39,587 bases of DNA, from IMG/VR virus record IMGVR_UViG_3300043774_000177, positions 1 through 39,587 of that record. One strand, given 5' to 3'. The DNA comes from a virus. Shown piece by piece: positions 5,258 to 11,821 of the stretch. The first letter of the stretch is position 1. Each line of letters opens with the position of its first letter. The notes under the pieces are model-generated. The model was not told where the DNA came from and searched no databases. It was given only the letters and a program-made list of their open reading frames with translations. Both the position numbers and the translations under genes were made by a program.

Positions 5258-6079
5258 ATGAGCGCCCATCACTTCGACCCTGCCATTGCCGCACAGGTCG
5301 GTTGCAACGCCGCTGTTATTTACCAAAACCTATTTTACTGGGCCGAAAAGAATGCCGCAAATGACAGGCATTTTTACGATGGTCGCTGGTGGACATACAA
5401 CAGCATATCAGCATTTTCTGAACTATTTCCGTATCTCACTGGCAAGCAAATCCGAACTGCTTTGGAGAAGCTGGAAGCCAGTGGATTGATTATTAGCGGC
5501 TGTTATAACAAGTCAGCTTATGACAGAACAAAATGGTATGCACCGACTTGCCTAAACGTGAAAACCCATTTGCCCAAAAGGTCAAATGAACTGGCCCAAA
5601 AGGGCGAACCAATACCAGATATAAAACCAGATATAAAACCAGATAGTAAACAAGATATAGGGGATTTGCCCGATTGGATGCCTGTCGCAGCTTGGTTGGG
5701 ATGGGTTGAAATGCGGAAGGTGAAAAAGAAGCCGCTAACAGCCAGAGCCACAATGAAAGCGATAAACAAGCTTGATGCAATGCGCCAAGCTGGTCAGGAC
5801 ATCGCGGCAGTATTAGACCGAAGCACATTGAACTGCTGGGCAGATATTTACGAAATAAAGGGGCAATCACATGACAAGCAATCAGACGCTATGGGAGTTA
5901 CAGAACGAGCAGCCAGACAAGCACTGCACGAAATATCGGGCGGCACTGGAAGCTTTGAAAGCGGCGCAGGACAAATACAGGCAGGCAACGCCACAGGAAA
6001 TCATCACGCTATTGGCTCCATGCCTAATGCTGTGCGCTCCATCGGGTATGCAGGAGGCGGAACGGACAGCTTGGTATAA
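5258..6079 (+). CDS. Replication initiator-like protein (lambda-O / replisome-organizer type)
   Basis: The 273-aa protein starts with a winged-helix domain: FDPAIAAQVGCNAAVIYQNLFYWAE, then GRWWTYNSISAFSELFPYLTGKQIRTALEKLEASGLI, a pattern of phage replication initiators and DnaD-like organizers. A repetitive linker (PDIKPDIKPDSKQDI, near residues 120-134) separates it from a C-terminal domain with WLGWVEMRKVKKKPLT and STLNCWADIYE. The start is the ATG 9 bases after AAGG; a TTG at 5252 is too close to that site. The linker DNA carries 12-bp iterons, as in lambda O. The last 68 codons overlap the next gene in another frame. Confidence 0.8.
   Translation: MSAHHFDPAIAAQVGCNAAVIYQNLFYWAEKNAANDRHFYDGRWWTYNSISAFSELFPYLTGKQIRTALEKLEASGLIISGCYNKSAYDRTKWYAPTCLNVKTHLPKRSNELAQKGEPIPDIKPDIKPDSKQDIGDLPDWMPVAAWLGWVEMRKVKKKPLTARATMKAINKLDAMRQAGQDIAAVLDRSTLNCWADIYEIKGQSHDKQSDAMGVTERAARQALHEISGGTGSFESGAGQIQAGNATGNHHAIGSMPNAVRSIGYAGGGTDSLV
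5615..5662 (+). repeat. 12-bp iterons inside the initiator gene (candidate origin)
   Basis: Two exact copies of CCAGATATAAAA (5615-5626 and 5627-5638) are followed by a variant CCAGATAGTAAA (5639-5650) and a partial CAAGATATAGGG (5651-5662). The repeats are in phase with codons and give a four-residue PDIK motif. Lambda has four O-binding iterons at the corresponding place in gene O, where they form the origin. By analogy this is the best origin candidate in the genome. Confidence 0.65.
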
Positions 6080-6371
6080 AGCCGCCATTATGACGGTAAA
6101 CCATATACCGCTGTCGATATTACAACGCGCCTGTGAGCAAGCCCGTCGTAACTGCGACCACCCTGCCAAGATTGTGCCGTTTATATGCAAGTTTGAACCT
6201 GAAGCCGTCCGCTGGGCCAATGACGCGATACGCTATGCACAGGCACAGGTCGATAACTTCAACGCGCCGCGCATCGCCAAGCAAGAGCCGGATTATATCA
6301 CAGCCGATGAACTGGCAGAACTGAAGAACGAATTATTGCAATCACTGAACACCAACAAAGGGATGAACTAA
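5871..6371 (+). CDS. Hypothetical replication-region protein, possible helicase loader
   Basis: The 166-aa protein has a ribosome site (AAAGGGG) before its ATG and overlaps the initiator gene by 209 bases in a different frame. It is mostly helical: KYRAALEALKAAQDKYR, PQEIITLLAPCLMLC, GMQEAERTAWYKAAIM, IPLSILQRACEQARRNCDHPAKIVPFI, then a charged tail ending DELAELKNELLQSLN. There is no Walker motif, so it is not a DnaC-type ATPase. Position directly after an O-like initiator suggests a lambda-P-like loader, but similarity is not evident and the function is open. Confidence 0.7.
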   Translation: MTSNQTLWELQNEQPDKHCTKYRAALEALKAAQDKYRQATPQEIITLLAPCLMLCAPSGMQEAERTAWYKAAIMTVNHIPLSILQRACEQARRNCDHPAKIVPFICKFEPEAVRWANDAIRYAQAQVDNFNAPRIAKQEPDYITADELAELKNELLQSLNTNKGMN

Positions 6372-6664
6372 TGATTTATGGCAACCTAATCCGCGAATGG
6401 GCAAAAGACCGCAACCTGATTGAAGGCAGCACGGTTCAGGCTCAATTCGTAAAGCTGATTGAAGAAATTGGTGAACTGGCCGAAGCTATCGCCAAGGGCA
6501 AAGACGAACAGTTTATGGATAGCATCGGTGACGCTTTCGTCGTGCTTACCATCTTGGCAGCGCAAAAGAATTTGGAAATTGAAGAATGCGTCGTTCACGC
6601 ATGGCACGAAATCAAAGACCGCAGGGGCCGCATGGTTGACGGGATTTTTGTCAAAGAGGAATAA
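6371..6664 (+). CDS. MazG-like nucleotide pyrophosphohydrolase
   Basis: The 97-aa protein carries the all-alpha NTP pyrophosphatase pattern: KLIEEIGELAEAIAKGK (the EExxE metal site) and MDSIGDAFVVLTILA (the second acidic site, D-x2-D-like), followed by CVVHAWHEIKDRRGRMVDG. Members hydrolyse NTPs or dNTPs to NMPs, and phage copies are thought to adjust nucleotide pools or (p)ppGpp signalling. The ATG follows the previous stop by one base overlap (TAATG). If the downstream dioxygenase cassette modifies DNA, this enzyme might alternatively clean the dNTP pool, but that link is speculative. Confidence 0.88.
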   Translation: MIYGNLIREWAKDRNLIEGSTVQAQFVKLIEEIGELAEAIAKGKDEQFMDSIGDAFVVLTILAAQKNLEIEECVVHAWHEIKDRRGRMVDGIFVKEE

Positions 6665-6678
6665 ATCCGAAATAAATG

Positions 6679-6714
6679 AAAAAGGGGGTTTACATCATGT
6701 GAACCTCCTTTTAT
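6679..6714 (+). terminator. Rho-independent terminator
   Basis: AAAGGGGGTTTACA and TGTGAACCTCCTTTT pair almost completely around a 3-base loop, and the RNA hairpin ends in a U-rich stretch (CCTTTTAT). It lies 15 bases after the mazG-like stop. It probably attenuates transcription from the early plus promoter, since genes continue in the same direction beyond it. Confidence 0.7.
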
Positions 6715-6765
6715 AAGGGGTCATCAACCACAGGGGCGTTGCCCCGCCATTTAAGGAAAAGCACC

Positions 6766-7083
6766 ATGATTACATTGAATATCCCAACAGACAATTTTGA
6801 CCGCGCTGCTGGTTTTGCGTTTGAATATATGGATTACAAAAAGCAGCCACAACGCGCTGAAGGTTATTTGTTTTATTCAGCGCAAGAAGATACCATGTAT
6901 TTGATGAAGCGCGCTGTATCTATTCAATCCAGCTATACTGACGCAGAACGCGCTCATACTCACCGCATCTATTGCGGCGATGCAGTTGTCCGCAATGGCG
7001 ACAGCGTAATGGTTGATGGCAAAGCTTACACGGTAAAAATACTCGGCAACTACAGTGATGCAGGACGCCTCATTCCAGCTTAA
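6766..7083 (+). CDS. Hypothetical protein, 105 aa
   Basis: The start is the ATG 8 bases after AAGGAA; an earlier in-frame ATG would cross a GC hairpin. The protein begins MITLNIPTDNFDRAAGFAFEY and appears to be a small beta-rich domain: GYLFYSAQEDTMYLMKRAVS, HRIYCGDAVVRNGDSVMVDGKAYTVKILGNY. The second half, with NGDSVMVDGKAYTV, looks like a small beta-barrel. No family is recognised, and there is no membrane segment or signal peptide. It sits between two GC hairpins, so its expression may be set separately from its neighbours. Confidence 0.7.
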   Translation: MITLNIPTDNFDRAAGFAFEYMDYKKQPQRAEGYLFYSAQEDTMYLMKRAVSIQSSYTDAERAHTHRIYCGDAVVRNGDSVMVDGKAYTVKILGNYSDAGRLIPA

Positions 7084-7089
7084 CTAAAC

Positions 7090-7126
7090 GGGGGCTTCTG
7101 CCCCCACCCACCAGAGGCCAAGCCTC
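7090..7126 (+). other. Two tandem GC-rich hairpins between genes
   Basis: GGGGGC-TTCT-GCCCCC (7090-7105) is followed closely by GAGGC-CAA-GCCTC (7114-7126). Neither is followed by a U-tract, so these look like transcript-stabilising or processing hairpins, or weak attenuators, rather than full terminators. The next gene starts 20 bases later. Confidence 0.5.
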
Positions 7127-7145
7127 GCCATTACGGAGATGTAAA

Positions 7146-7394
7146 ATGACAGTCGTTACACAAGCAATCGAAACCAAATACATTAAAGCCACCAATGTCA
7201 CTGGTGGACGCATAAAAGCAATGGCATGGGCTGGCAGCGTCACACTTCCATACGACCATGAATTAAGCGTCGAAAAGAACCACAAGAAAGCCGCTTTTGC
7301 ATTGCTTCTTAAACTGCGGTGGAACGGCAAGTATGCCCAAGGCGGCAACGTCAAGGGCGATGGCTACTATTTTGTAAACGTGGAGGGCGCATAA
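7146..7394 (+). CDS. Hypothetical protein, 82 aa
   Basis: The gene has CGGAGA about 5 bases upstream of the ATG. The protein reads TKYIKATNVTGGRIKAMAWAGSVTLPYDHEL, then KNHKKAAFALLLKLRWN and a GDGYYFVNV ending. This suggests a small mixed alpha/beta fold with a conserved-looking GGRIKA strand. Similar short proteins occur in early regions of many phages, without known function as far as I can tell. It is the first of a compact run of small genes leading to the DnaA-like gene. Confidence 0.7.
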   Translation: MTVVTQAIETKYIKATNVTGGRIKAMAWAGSVTLPYDHELSVEKNHKKAAFALLLKLRWNGKYAQGGNVKGDGYYFVNVEGA

Positions 7395-7395
7395 C

Positions 7396-7653
7396 ATGAT
7401 AACCCCAACGCTAAACATGAACGGCTCAAGCGCAGATGACCTTATCCAGCCGCGCTTGAAGGCAATAAAGCTTATGAAAGGTGCTATTGAAGCGTTGCTG
7501 CAAGTCACACCAAACGGCAGGGATTACGCAAGCTATGAAAAATGCGTAGCTGATAGAAAAAAACACTACGACCGCATTGAAGTAATCCACGATATTTGGA
7601 ACGAAATTTATAGCGAAGCCATAGACATAAAAGAACAGGAGCAAGGGGCATGA
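7396..7653 (+). CDS. Conserved small phage protein, 85 aa
   Basis: The ATG is preceded by GGAGG 9 bases upstream, within the last codons of the previous gene. The protein starts TPTLNMNGSSADDLIQPRLKAIKLMKGAIEALLQVTPNGRDY and continues with a charged helical tail. The LNMNGSSADDLI and TPNGRDY segments recur, to my recollection, in small proteins of alphaproteobacterial and other phages of unknown role. It overlaps the next gene by four bases (ATGA), so translation is coupled. Confidence 0.78.
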   Translation: MITPTLNMNGSSADDLIQPRLKAIKLMKGAIEALLQVTPNGRDYASYEKCVADRKKHYDRIEVIHDIWNEIYSEAIDIKEQEQGA

Positions 7654-7892
7654 CGCCACGCGAAAGAAACCTCACCATCATTGACCACATCGCATCCGAA
7701 TATGGATATGATAGGCATGACGTTGTTGGCAAAAGGCGCTTTAAGGTGCTGGTTGAAATTCGTTACGAATGTATAAAGCTATTCCGTGAACGTGGTTACA
7801 GCACACCAGAAATCGGCAGGATTTTGAACCGTGACCACAGCACCATCGTTCACGCATTGCAAAAGATAGCAAAAATGGAAGCAGCAGAATGA
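7650..7892 (+). CDS. Free-standing DnaA domain IV-like protein
   Basis: The 80-aa protein consists almost entirely of the DNA-binding domain of DnaA. RRFKVLVEIRYECIKLFRERG leads into YSTPEIGRILNRDHSTIVHALQKI, matching the DnaA signature helix with the DHSTI core that contacts the DnaA box. The AAA+ domain is absent, so it cannot load helicase itself. It could bind DnaA boxes in host or phage DNA, titrating or blocking the host initiator, or act as a transcription factor. It is coupled by 4-base overlaps to both neighbours. The domain call is firm; the role is inference. Confidence 0.88.
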   Translation: MTPRERNLTIIDHIASEYGYDRHDVVGKRRFKVLVEIRYECIKLFRERGYSTPEIGRILNRDHSTIVHALQKIAKMEAAE

Positions 7893-8134
7893 AACCATCA
7901 GACTTAAAGTTGGCAAGAAATTTCCTTGGCTACAGCCTAAACGATATGTCCGACGCATTGCGTCTATCACCGACAACGGGTGCAACTACCCTTCGCAAGA
8001 TGGAAGCTGGCAAGGTCAATATCACAGGCCCAATTTCTGTTGCTGTGGATGCCATGCTAAAAGGATATGACCCTTTTGAAGACGAAAACGATGATGACTG
8101 CTTCGGATTATATGAGCGACCTGATACGATATAA
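7889..8134 (+). CDS. Small HTH protein, 81 aa
   Basis: The N-terminal 50 residues look like a Cro/CI-type helix-turn-helix: DLKLARNFLGYSLNDMSDALRL, then TTLRKMEAGKVNITGPISVAVDAML. The remainder is an acidic tail (DPFEDENDDDCFGLYE). It overlaps the DnaA-like gene by four bases. It is probably a transcription regulator, perhaps of the late genes, since it lies just before the cassette leading into terminase. The acidic tail is unusual for a DNA binder and might contact RNA polymerase; that is speculation. Confidence 0.72.
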   Translation: MKPSDLKLARNFLGYSLNDMSDALRLSPTTGATTLRKMEAGKVNITGPISVAVDAMLKGYDPFEDENDDDCFGLYERPDTI

Positions 8135-8249
8135 GCACAGCGCTGTTAAGGATAAGGATGCTCTGCTTGCCAAATGGCGCAAGCATCAATGGTCAAATGA
8201 GGCAATGCGGCAGTGGGCGAACTGGCAATGGAAAGAATTTGTCGGGTAA
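8091..8249 (+). CDS. Small hypothetical protein, 52 aa
   Basis: Two adjacent ATG codons (8091 and 8094) open a frame inside the end of the HTH gene; the ribosome site is weak (GAAGA). The protein is hydrophilic and rich in Trp, Lys and Gln: DLIRYKHSAVKDKDALLAKWRKHQWSNEAMRQWANWQWKEF. The regular aromatic spacing suggests one or two amphipathic helices. No family is recognised. The 44-base overlap with the upstream gene makes the exact start doubtful. Confidence 0.5.
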   Translation: MMTASDYMSDLIRYKHSAVKDKDALLAKWRKHQWSNEAMRQWANWQWKEFVG

Positions 8250-8260
8250 TTATGCGACAG

Positions 8261-8287
8261 TTGCCAAAATGAAAACGGATGTATAAC
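8261..8287 (+). promoter_or_regulatory. Weak promoter candidate ahead of the modification cassette
   Basis: TTGCCA (8261-8266) and TATAAC (8282-8287) flank a 15-base spacer, which is shorter than ideal. The -10 is the same hexamer as in the second early promoter. It lies 8 bases before the ParB-like start codon, so a transcript from it would have almost no leader. Low confidence. Confidence 0.22.
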
Positions 8288-8295
8288 TAGGGGCA

Positions 8296-8901
8296 ATGAG
8301 CAACCCCAAAATTGAACAGCGCCTTGTCGCTGACTTAATCCCATATGCTGCAAACAGCCGCACCCATTCCGATGCCCAAGTCGCGCAGATAGCGGCAAGC
8401 ATAAAAGAATTTGGATGGACAAGCCCCATTTTAATAGATGGCGATAACACTATCATTGCAGGGCATGGGCGCTTATTGGCCGCACGGAAGCTTGGCATGG
8501 AAGAAGTGCCAGCCATTATCCTTGACCACCTTAGCAAGCCACAGCAACGCGCATTGGTGATAGCCGATAACCAACTTGCTCTGAACGCAGGGTGGGACAT
8601 GGACATGCTGAAGGCAGAAATTGAGGGTTTGAGTGATAGCTTCGATTTGGATATTTTAGGCTTTTCTGAAATCGATTTAGAGAAGTTGATTAATGGTTTG
8701 GATTATAGCTTATTAGATGAAGATGACCTTGATGGGCAGCTAGATGAAATGGCCCGTGATGTTAAAAAAGCAATCCAGATTGAATTTGAAGCTGAATATT
8801 ATGCGGAAGCACAGGCCCTTGTGCAGTTTTGGCGCAGCCGTGGCGGTAATGTCGGAATGATGTTGATTGAAAAGCTGAAGGCAGAGAAAGAAAAGCTGTG
8901 A
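8296..8901 (+). CDS. ParB/Srx-like domain protein (DNA-modification-associated)
   Basis: Residues 8-80 match the ParB N-terminal fold: VADLIPYAANSRTHSDAQVAQIAASI, EFGWTSPILID and IIAGHGRLLAARKLG (GHGR at 56-59, the nucleotide-binding motif). It then has LSKPQQRALVIADNQLAL, an acidic middle, and a C-terminal module FEAEYYAEAQALVQFWRSRGGNVGMM. No HTH or ParA partner is present, so plasmid partition is unlikely. Phage ParB domains of this type usually accompany DNA methylases or terminases, and ParB-fold proteins can be CTPases or nucleases. It heads a coupled trio with a kinase and a TET/JBP-like dioxygenase. Confidence 0.87.
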   Translation: MSNPKIEQRLVADLIPYAANSRTHSDAQVAQIAASIKEFGWTSPILIDGDNTIIAGHGRLLAARKLGMEEVPAIILDHLSKPQQRALVIADNQLALNAGWDMDMLKAEIEGLSDSFDLDILGFSEIDLEKLINGLDYSLLDEDDLDGQLDEMARDVKKAIQIEFEAEYYAEAQALVQFWRSRGGNVGMMLIEKLKAEKEKL

Positions 8902-9380
8902 AGCAAGCAATTTTTTTAACTGGTGCTATGGGTTCGGGTAAAAGCACCTTGTTACGAAATGCGTCTTTTGTCAGTCAGGATGGCTATATATGCAGGTGCA
9001 AAGAATTTGATGTTTTGGGGCGAAACCAATTAGGCGCAGATAGCCTGTCAAACGATACAAAATCTATCGTATGGAACAGCCTGAACGCATATGAAGGCAA
9101 GCTGATTATCGCTGGCGAATATTACAGCAAGCAAAAGGATATAAACATTTTAGCTGATATGGGTTTCAGCTTGAAATGCGTTTTGCTTAAAGTGCCACGC
9201 GAAACGATTTATCAACGTGTGATAAAGCGGGGCGCAGGGGGCTGGAATGAAAAAACATATGCCACCAATCTAGTAAATAGGGTAAACTTTTTCAAAGCGT
9301 TTCGTGGGCCGAAAGAAATCTGGGCTAATTCAACGCTGGAAGAAGGCTTTGCCAACTTTGGCAAATTATGTGCGTTATGA
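8898..9380 (+). CDS. P-loop kinase, possible DNA-base or nucleotide kinase
   Basis: The 160-aa protein begins MKQAIFLTGAMGSGKSTLL, a Walker A motif at residues 9-17. A later segment, KCVLLKVPRETIYQRVIKRGAGG, resembles the LID/arginine region of small-molecule kinases. It starts at a GTG that overlaps the previous stop (GTGA). Established phage chemistry includes P-loop kinases that phosphorylate 5-hydroxymethyluracil within DNA before further substitution. Lying between a ParB-like protein and a base dioxygenase, this could be such a kinase. A deoxynucleoside monophosphate kinase is the main alternative. The fold is clear; the substrate is inferred. Confidence 0.82.
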   Translation: MKQAIFLTGAMGSGKSTLLRNASFVSQDGYICRCKEFDVLGRNQLGADSLSNDTKSIVWNSLNAYEGKLIIAGEYYSKQKDINILADMGFSLKCVLLKVPRETIYQRVIKRGAGGWNEKTYATNLVNRVNFFKAFRGPKEIWANSTLEEGFANFGKLCAL

Positions 9381-9402
9381 CATTAAAATCATGGTGGTGT
9401 GA

Positions 9403-10185
9403 ATGAAACATATTGAATTACAAAGTCGGCCGTATCCTGAAAAAGTTGGCGGCACTTGCGGAACTATTGAGCCGAACCTCACAGAAGATGCCATATTTTA
9501 CGAGGATGGCATCCCTGTTGGATTTTATATAAAGAACCTATCAAGCTATTCAGAAAAGGCCAGTAGCTACGCTGAACTTGCTGACAGGGAATTGCGAAGC
9601 CCAAGGGTTCCTAAATCCGAAATGCGTAGGAGCAGTGGCTTGCATGACGCGACATTCGACGTAAGGCAATATTCTGTAATTCTTGGAGGAGTGCCACCCA
9701 AGCCCCATATGCGCCGGAACTATCCAACTGTCTCCAGTGTTCACTCTGTTGGCAGCGCCGCAAATTTTATCAAGGCGATGCTTTTGCTATGCCGTGAAAG
9801 TGAAAACATTATTAAGGAAATCATGCCAGAGCAGTATGAATTCCAAAAGCTGGCTATTCAGCAAAACGCGCCGCCTGAATATCGTTTTGGGGAATTATTC
9901 ACCAGCAGCATTTCTAATTTCAATATTGCTGCAAATTATCACACAGATAATGCGAACCTTCGTGGCTGCGTAAATGTCATAATTGCAAAGCGGAAATCAT
10001 CAACTGGCGGCAACACCACTATTCCAGAATATGGCTTTACAGTAGATAGCTGCGATAATTCAATGCTGGTATACCCCGCTTGGAAAAGTCTGCACGGCGT
10101 AACACCTATCATCCCACTTGCTGAAGGCGGATATAGGAATAGCCTAGTTTTCTATCCTTTAAAATCTTTTGCAAAGTATGTTTGA
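9403..10185 (+). CDS. TET/JBP-family 2-oxoglutarate/Fe(II) dioxygenase (DNA base hydroxylase)
   Basis: The 260-aa protein carries a full Fe(II)/2OG site in the order seen in TET/JBP enzymes. These are FTSSISNFNIAANYHTDNAN (H180 and D182, preceded by the family's N-x-N-like strand), GGNTTIPEYGFTVDSCDNSMLVY, WKSLHGVTPI (H231) and GGYRNSLVFYPL (R245, the 2OG-binding position). The N-terminal half fits phage members lacking extra domains. TET oxidises 5-methylcytosine, JBP hydroxylates thymine, and some phage relatives start hypermodification. No DNA methylase is encoded here, so thymine or host-methylated cytosine is the likely substrate. The ribosome site is weak. The terminase begins 2 bases after its stop. 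Confidence 0.82.
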   Translation: MKHIELQSRPYPEKVGGTCGTIEPNLTEDAIFYEDGIPVGFYIKNLSSYSEKASSYAELADRELRSPRVPKSEMRRSSGLHDATFDVRQYSVILGGVPPKPHMRRNYPTVSSVHSVGSAANFIKAMLLLCRESENIIKEIMPEQYEFQKLAIQQNAPPEYRFGELFTSSISNFNIAANYHTDNANLRGCVNVIIAKRKSSTGGNTTIPEYGFTVDSCDNSMLVYPAWKSLHGVTPIIPLAEGGYRNSLVFYPLKSFAKYV

Positions 10186-10187
10186 TT

Positions 10188-10577
10188 ATGGAAGCTAAAC
10201 TGACCGCAAAGCAGGAGGCCTTCTGCCAAGCAATAGCCGACGGCATGGGGCAAGCAGACGCTTACCGCACCGCTTATGACGCTGAAGGGATGAAGGATAA
10301 CACCATTTATCCGCTTGCATCTAAGTTGATGAACAACAGCAAGGTTGCCACAAGGGTTGCTGAATTGAAAGCACAGGTTGCTGAAAAGCAATTATGGACA
10401 CGCGAAATGTCCGTAAAGGGCTTAATGAGCGCCTATAGGATTGCGCTTGAAGCCAAGGCATCGACGGGCATGACGGCAGCGGTCAAAGAACTAAACATCA
10501 TGCACGGCTATAACGAACCGACCAAGCTGGCAGTCAATATGCACTTCAAGCCTATCACGGATGAAGATTGGCTTTGA
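10188..10577 (+). CDS. terS: Terminase small subunit
   Basis: The 129-aa protein matches the Terminase_2 type small subunits: LTAKQEAFCQAIADGMGQADAYRTAY followed by ASKLMNNSKVATRVAEL and AVKELNIMHGYNEPTK. These recognise the packaging site and regulate the large subunit. The start was placed at the ATG 2 bases after the dioxygenase stop; a TTG two codons earlier is possible. It overlaps the large subunit gene by 10 bases, so the pair is coupled. Confidence 0.92.
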   Translation: MEAKLTAKQEAFCQAIADGMGQADAYRTAYDAEGMKDNTIYPLASKLMNNSKVATRVAELKAQVAEKQLWTREMSVKGLMSAYRIALEAKASTGMTAAVKELNIMHGYNEPTKLAVNMHFKPITDEDWL

Positions 10578-11821
10578 CCTTCACGCCAAGCCAAAGCGAT
10601 TTTATTTACAGCACAGAGCCATTCCCTGCGTTCGTCGGTGGTTTTGGTTCTGGGAAGACTGCGGCTGGTATTGCAAGGCTAATGCGCCTGAAGCGATACT
10701 GCCCTTATCAGGATGTCGCATATTACCTTCCGACCTATCCGCTGATTGAAGACATTGCCTTCCAACGCTTTCCTGCTTTGTTTGAGCGCAACGGCATCCC
10801 TTATAAGCTGAACCAGCAAAAGGCTGTGCTGGAAACGGAACTGGGCCGCATCATCTTTCGCAACATGGAACAGCCTGACCGCATCGTCGGTTACGAAGTT
10901 GCTCACAGCGTTGTGGATGAACTTGATACACTGCCCATCGAAAAGGCACGGGCCGTCTGGAACAAGATTATCGCCCGTAACCGCCAGAAGGCATTTACTG
11001 TCGGTGGTAAGCCCGTTCGCAATACTGTCGGCGTTGCCACCACGCCTGAAGGTTTCCGCTTCGTCTATGACCGCTGGGTTAAGAACAAGGCTGATGGCTA
11101 TGCGCTGTATAAGGCCAAGACATCCGACAATGCCGCCAACCTTCCACCTGATTACATCCAGAACTTGCAAAACAGCTACAGCGCCAGCTTGCTTGCCGCA
11201 TATCTTGATGGCGAATTTGTCAACCTGACCGCTGGTAGCATATATCCAGAGTTTGACCGCAAGCTTAACATTACTTTTGCAACCATTGAACAGCGCGAAC
11301 CACTGCACATCGGTGTTGACTTTAACGTCAACAATATGAGCGCCGTCGTGTGCGTGATACGCAATGGCGACCCGCTGGCACTGGATGAATTATCGGGTGT
11401 GCGCGATACGCCAACATTGATACGCATATTGCAGGAACGATACGCTGGGCATCAAATCACAGTTTACCCTGACGCATCTGGCGGGGCCACAAAAAGCATT
11501 AACGCCAGCCTGTCCGATTTAACGCTTTTGCGCTCCGCTGGTTTAACGGTATTGGCAAATAGTAAAAACCCTGCCGTCAAGGATAGAATTATTGCGGTCA
11601 ACCAAATGATTTGCAATCAAGGCAAACGAAGGTTGTTGGTCAATCCTGATAAATGCCCTAATGTTATTGAAGGTTTGGAGCGCCAAGCATACGCGAAAAA
11701 TGGTGAGCCAGATAAATCAAGCGGCTTTGACCATTTGAATGATGCTATCGGCTATTTTATTGCATATAAATATGCTATCGGTAGAGGAACGGTATCCTTT
11801 GCTCAAATTTCTGGGGTGTAA
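10568..11821 (+). CDS. terL: Terminase large subunit
   Basis: The 417-aa protein has the ATPase and nuclease parts of phage packaging motors. Walker A is GGFGSGKT (24-31), Walker B is HSVVDELD (about 113-120), and ATTPEG serves as the coupling motif. The RNase-H-like nuclease follows with GVDFNVNN (D251), YPDASGG (D302) and FDHLNDAIGY (D388/D392). The start appears to be TTG at 10568 inside the small-subunit gene. Type of packaging (headful or cos) cannot be told from the sequence alone. The circularly closed assembly is consistent with headful packaging and circular permutation. Confidence 0.95.
   Translation: MALTFTPSQSDFIYSTEPFPAFVGGFGSGKTAAGIARLMRLKRYCPYQDVAYYLPTYPLIEDIAFQRFPALFERNGIPYKLNQQKAVLETELGRIIFRNMEQPDRIVGYEVAHSVVDELDTLPIEKARAVWNKIIARNRQKAFTVGGKPVRNTVGVATTPEGFRFVYDRWVKNKADGYALYKAKTSDNAANLPPDYIQNLQNSYSASLLAAYLDGEFVNLTAGSIYPEFDRKLNITFATIEQREPLHIGVDFNVNNMSAVVCVIRNGDPLALDELSGVRDTPTLIRILQERYAGHQITVYPDASGGATKSINASLSDLTLLRSAGLTVLANSKNPAVKDRIIAVNQMICNQGKRRLLVNPDKCPNVIEGLERQAYAKNGEPDKSSGFDHLNDAIGYFIAYKYAIGRGTVSFAQISGV

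Noticed and set aside
5258-5278. TTG at 5252 as the initiator start
   Set aside because: It leaves only 3 bases to AAGG; the ATG at 5258 has proper spacing.
8296-8901. ParB-like gene as evidence for a plasmid-prophage life style
   Set aside because: No ParA gene or centromere-like repeats are present, and the protein lacks the usual ParB HTH; the cassette context fits DNA modification better.
10679-11308. 209-codon minus-strand open frame opposite terminase
   Set aside because: Antisense to clearly conserved terminase motifs, with no family pattern, no ribosome site and no operon context.
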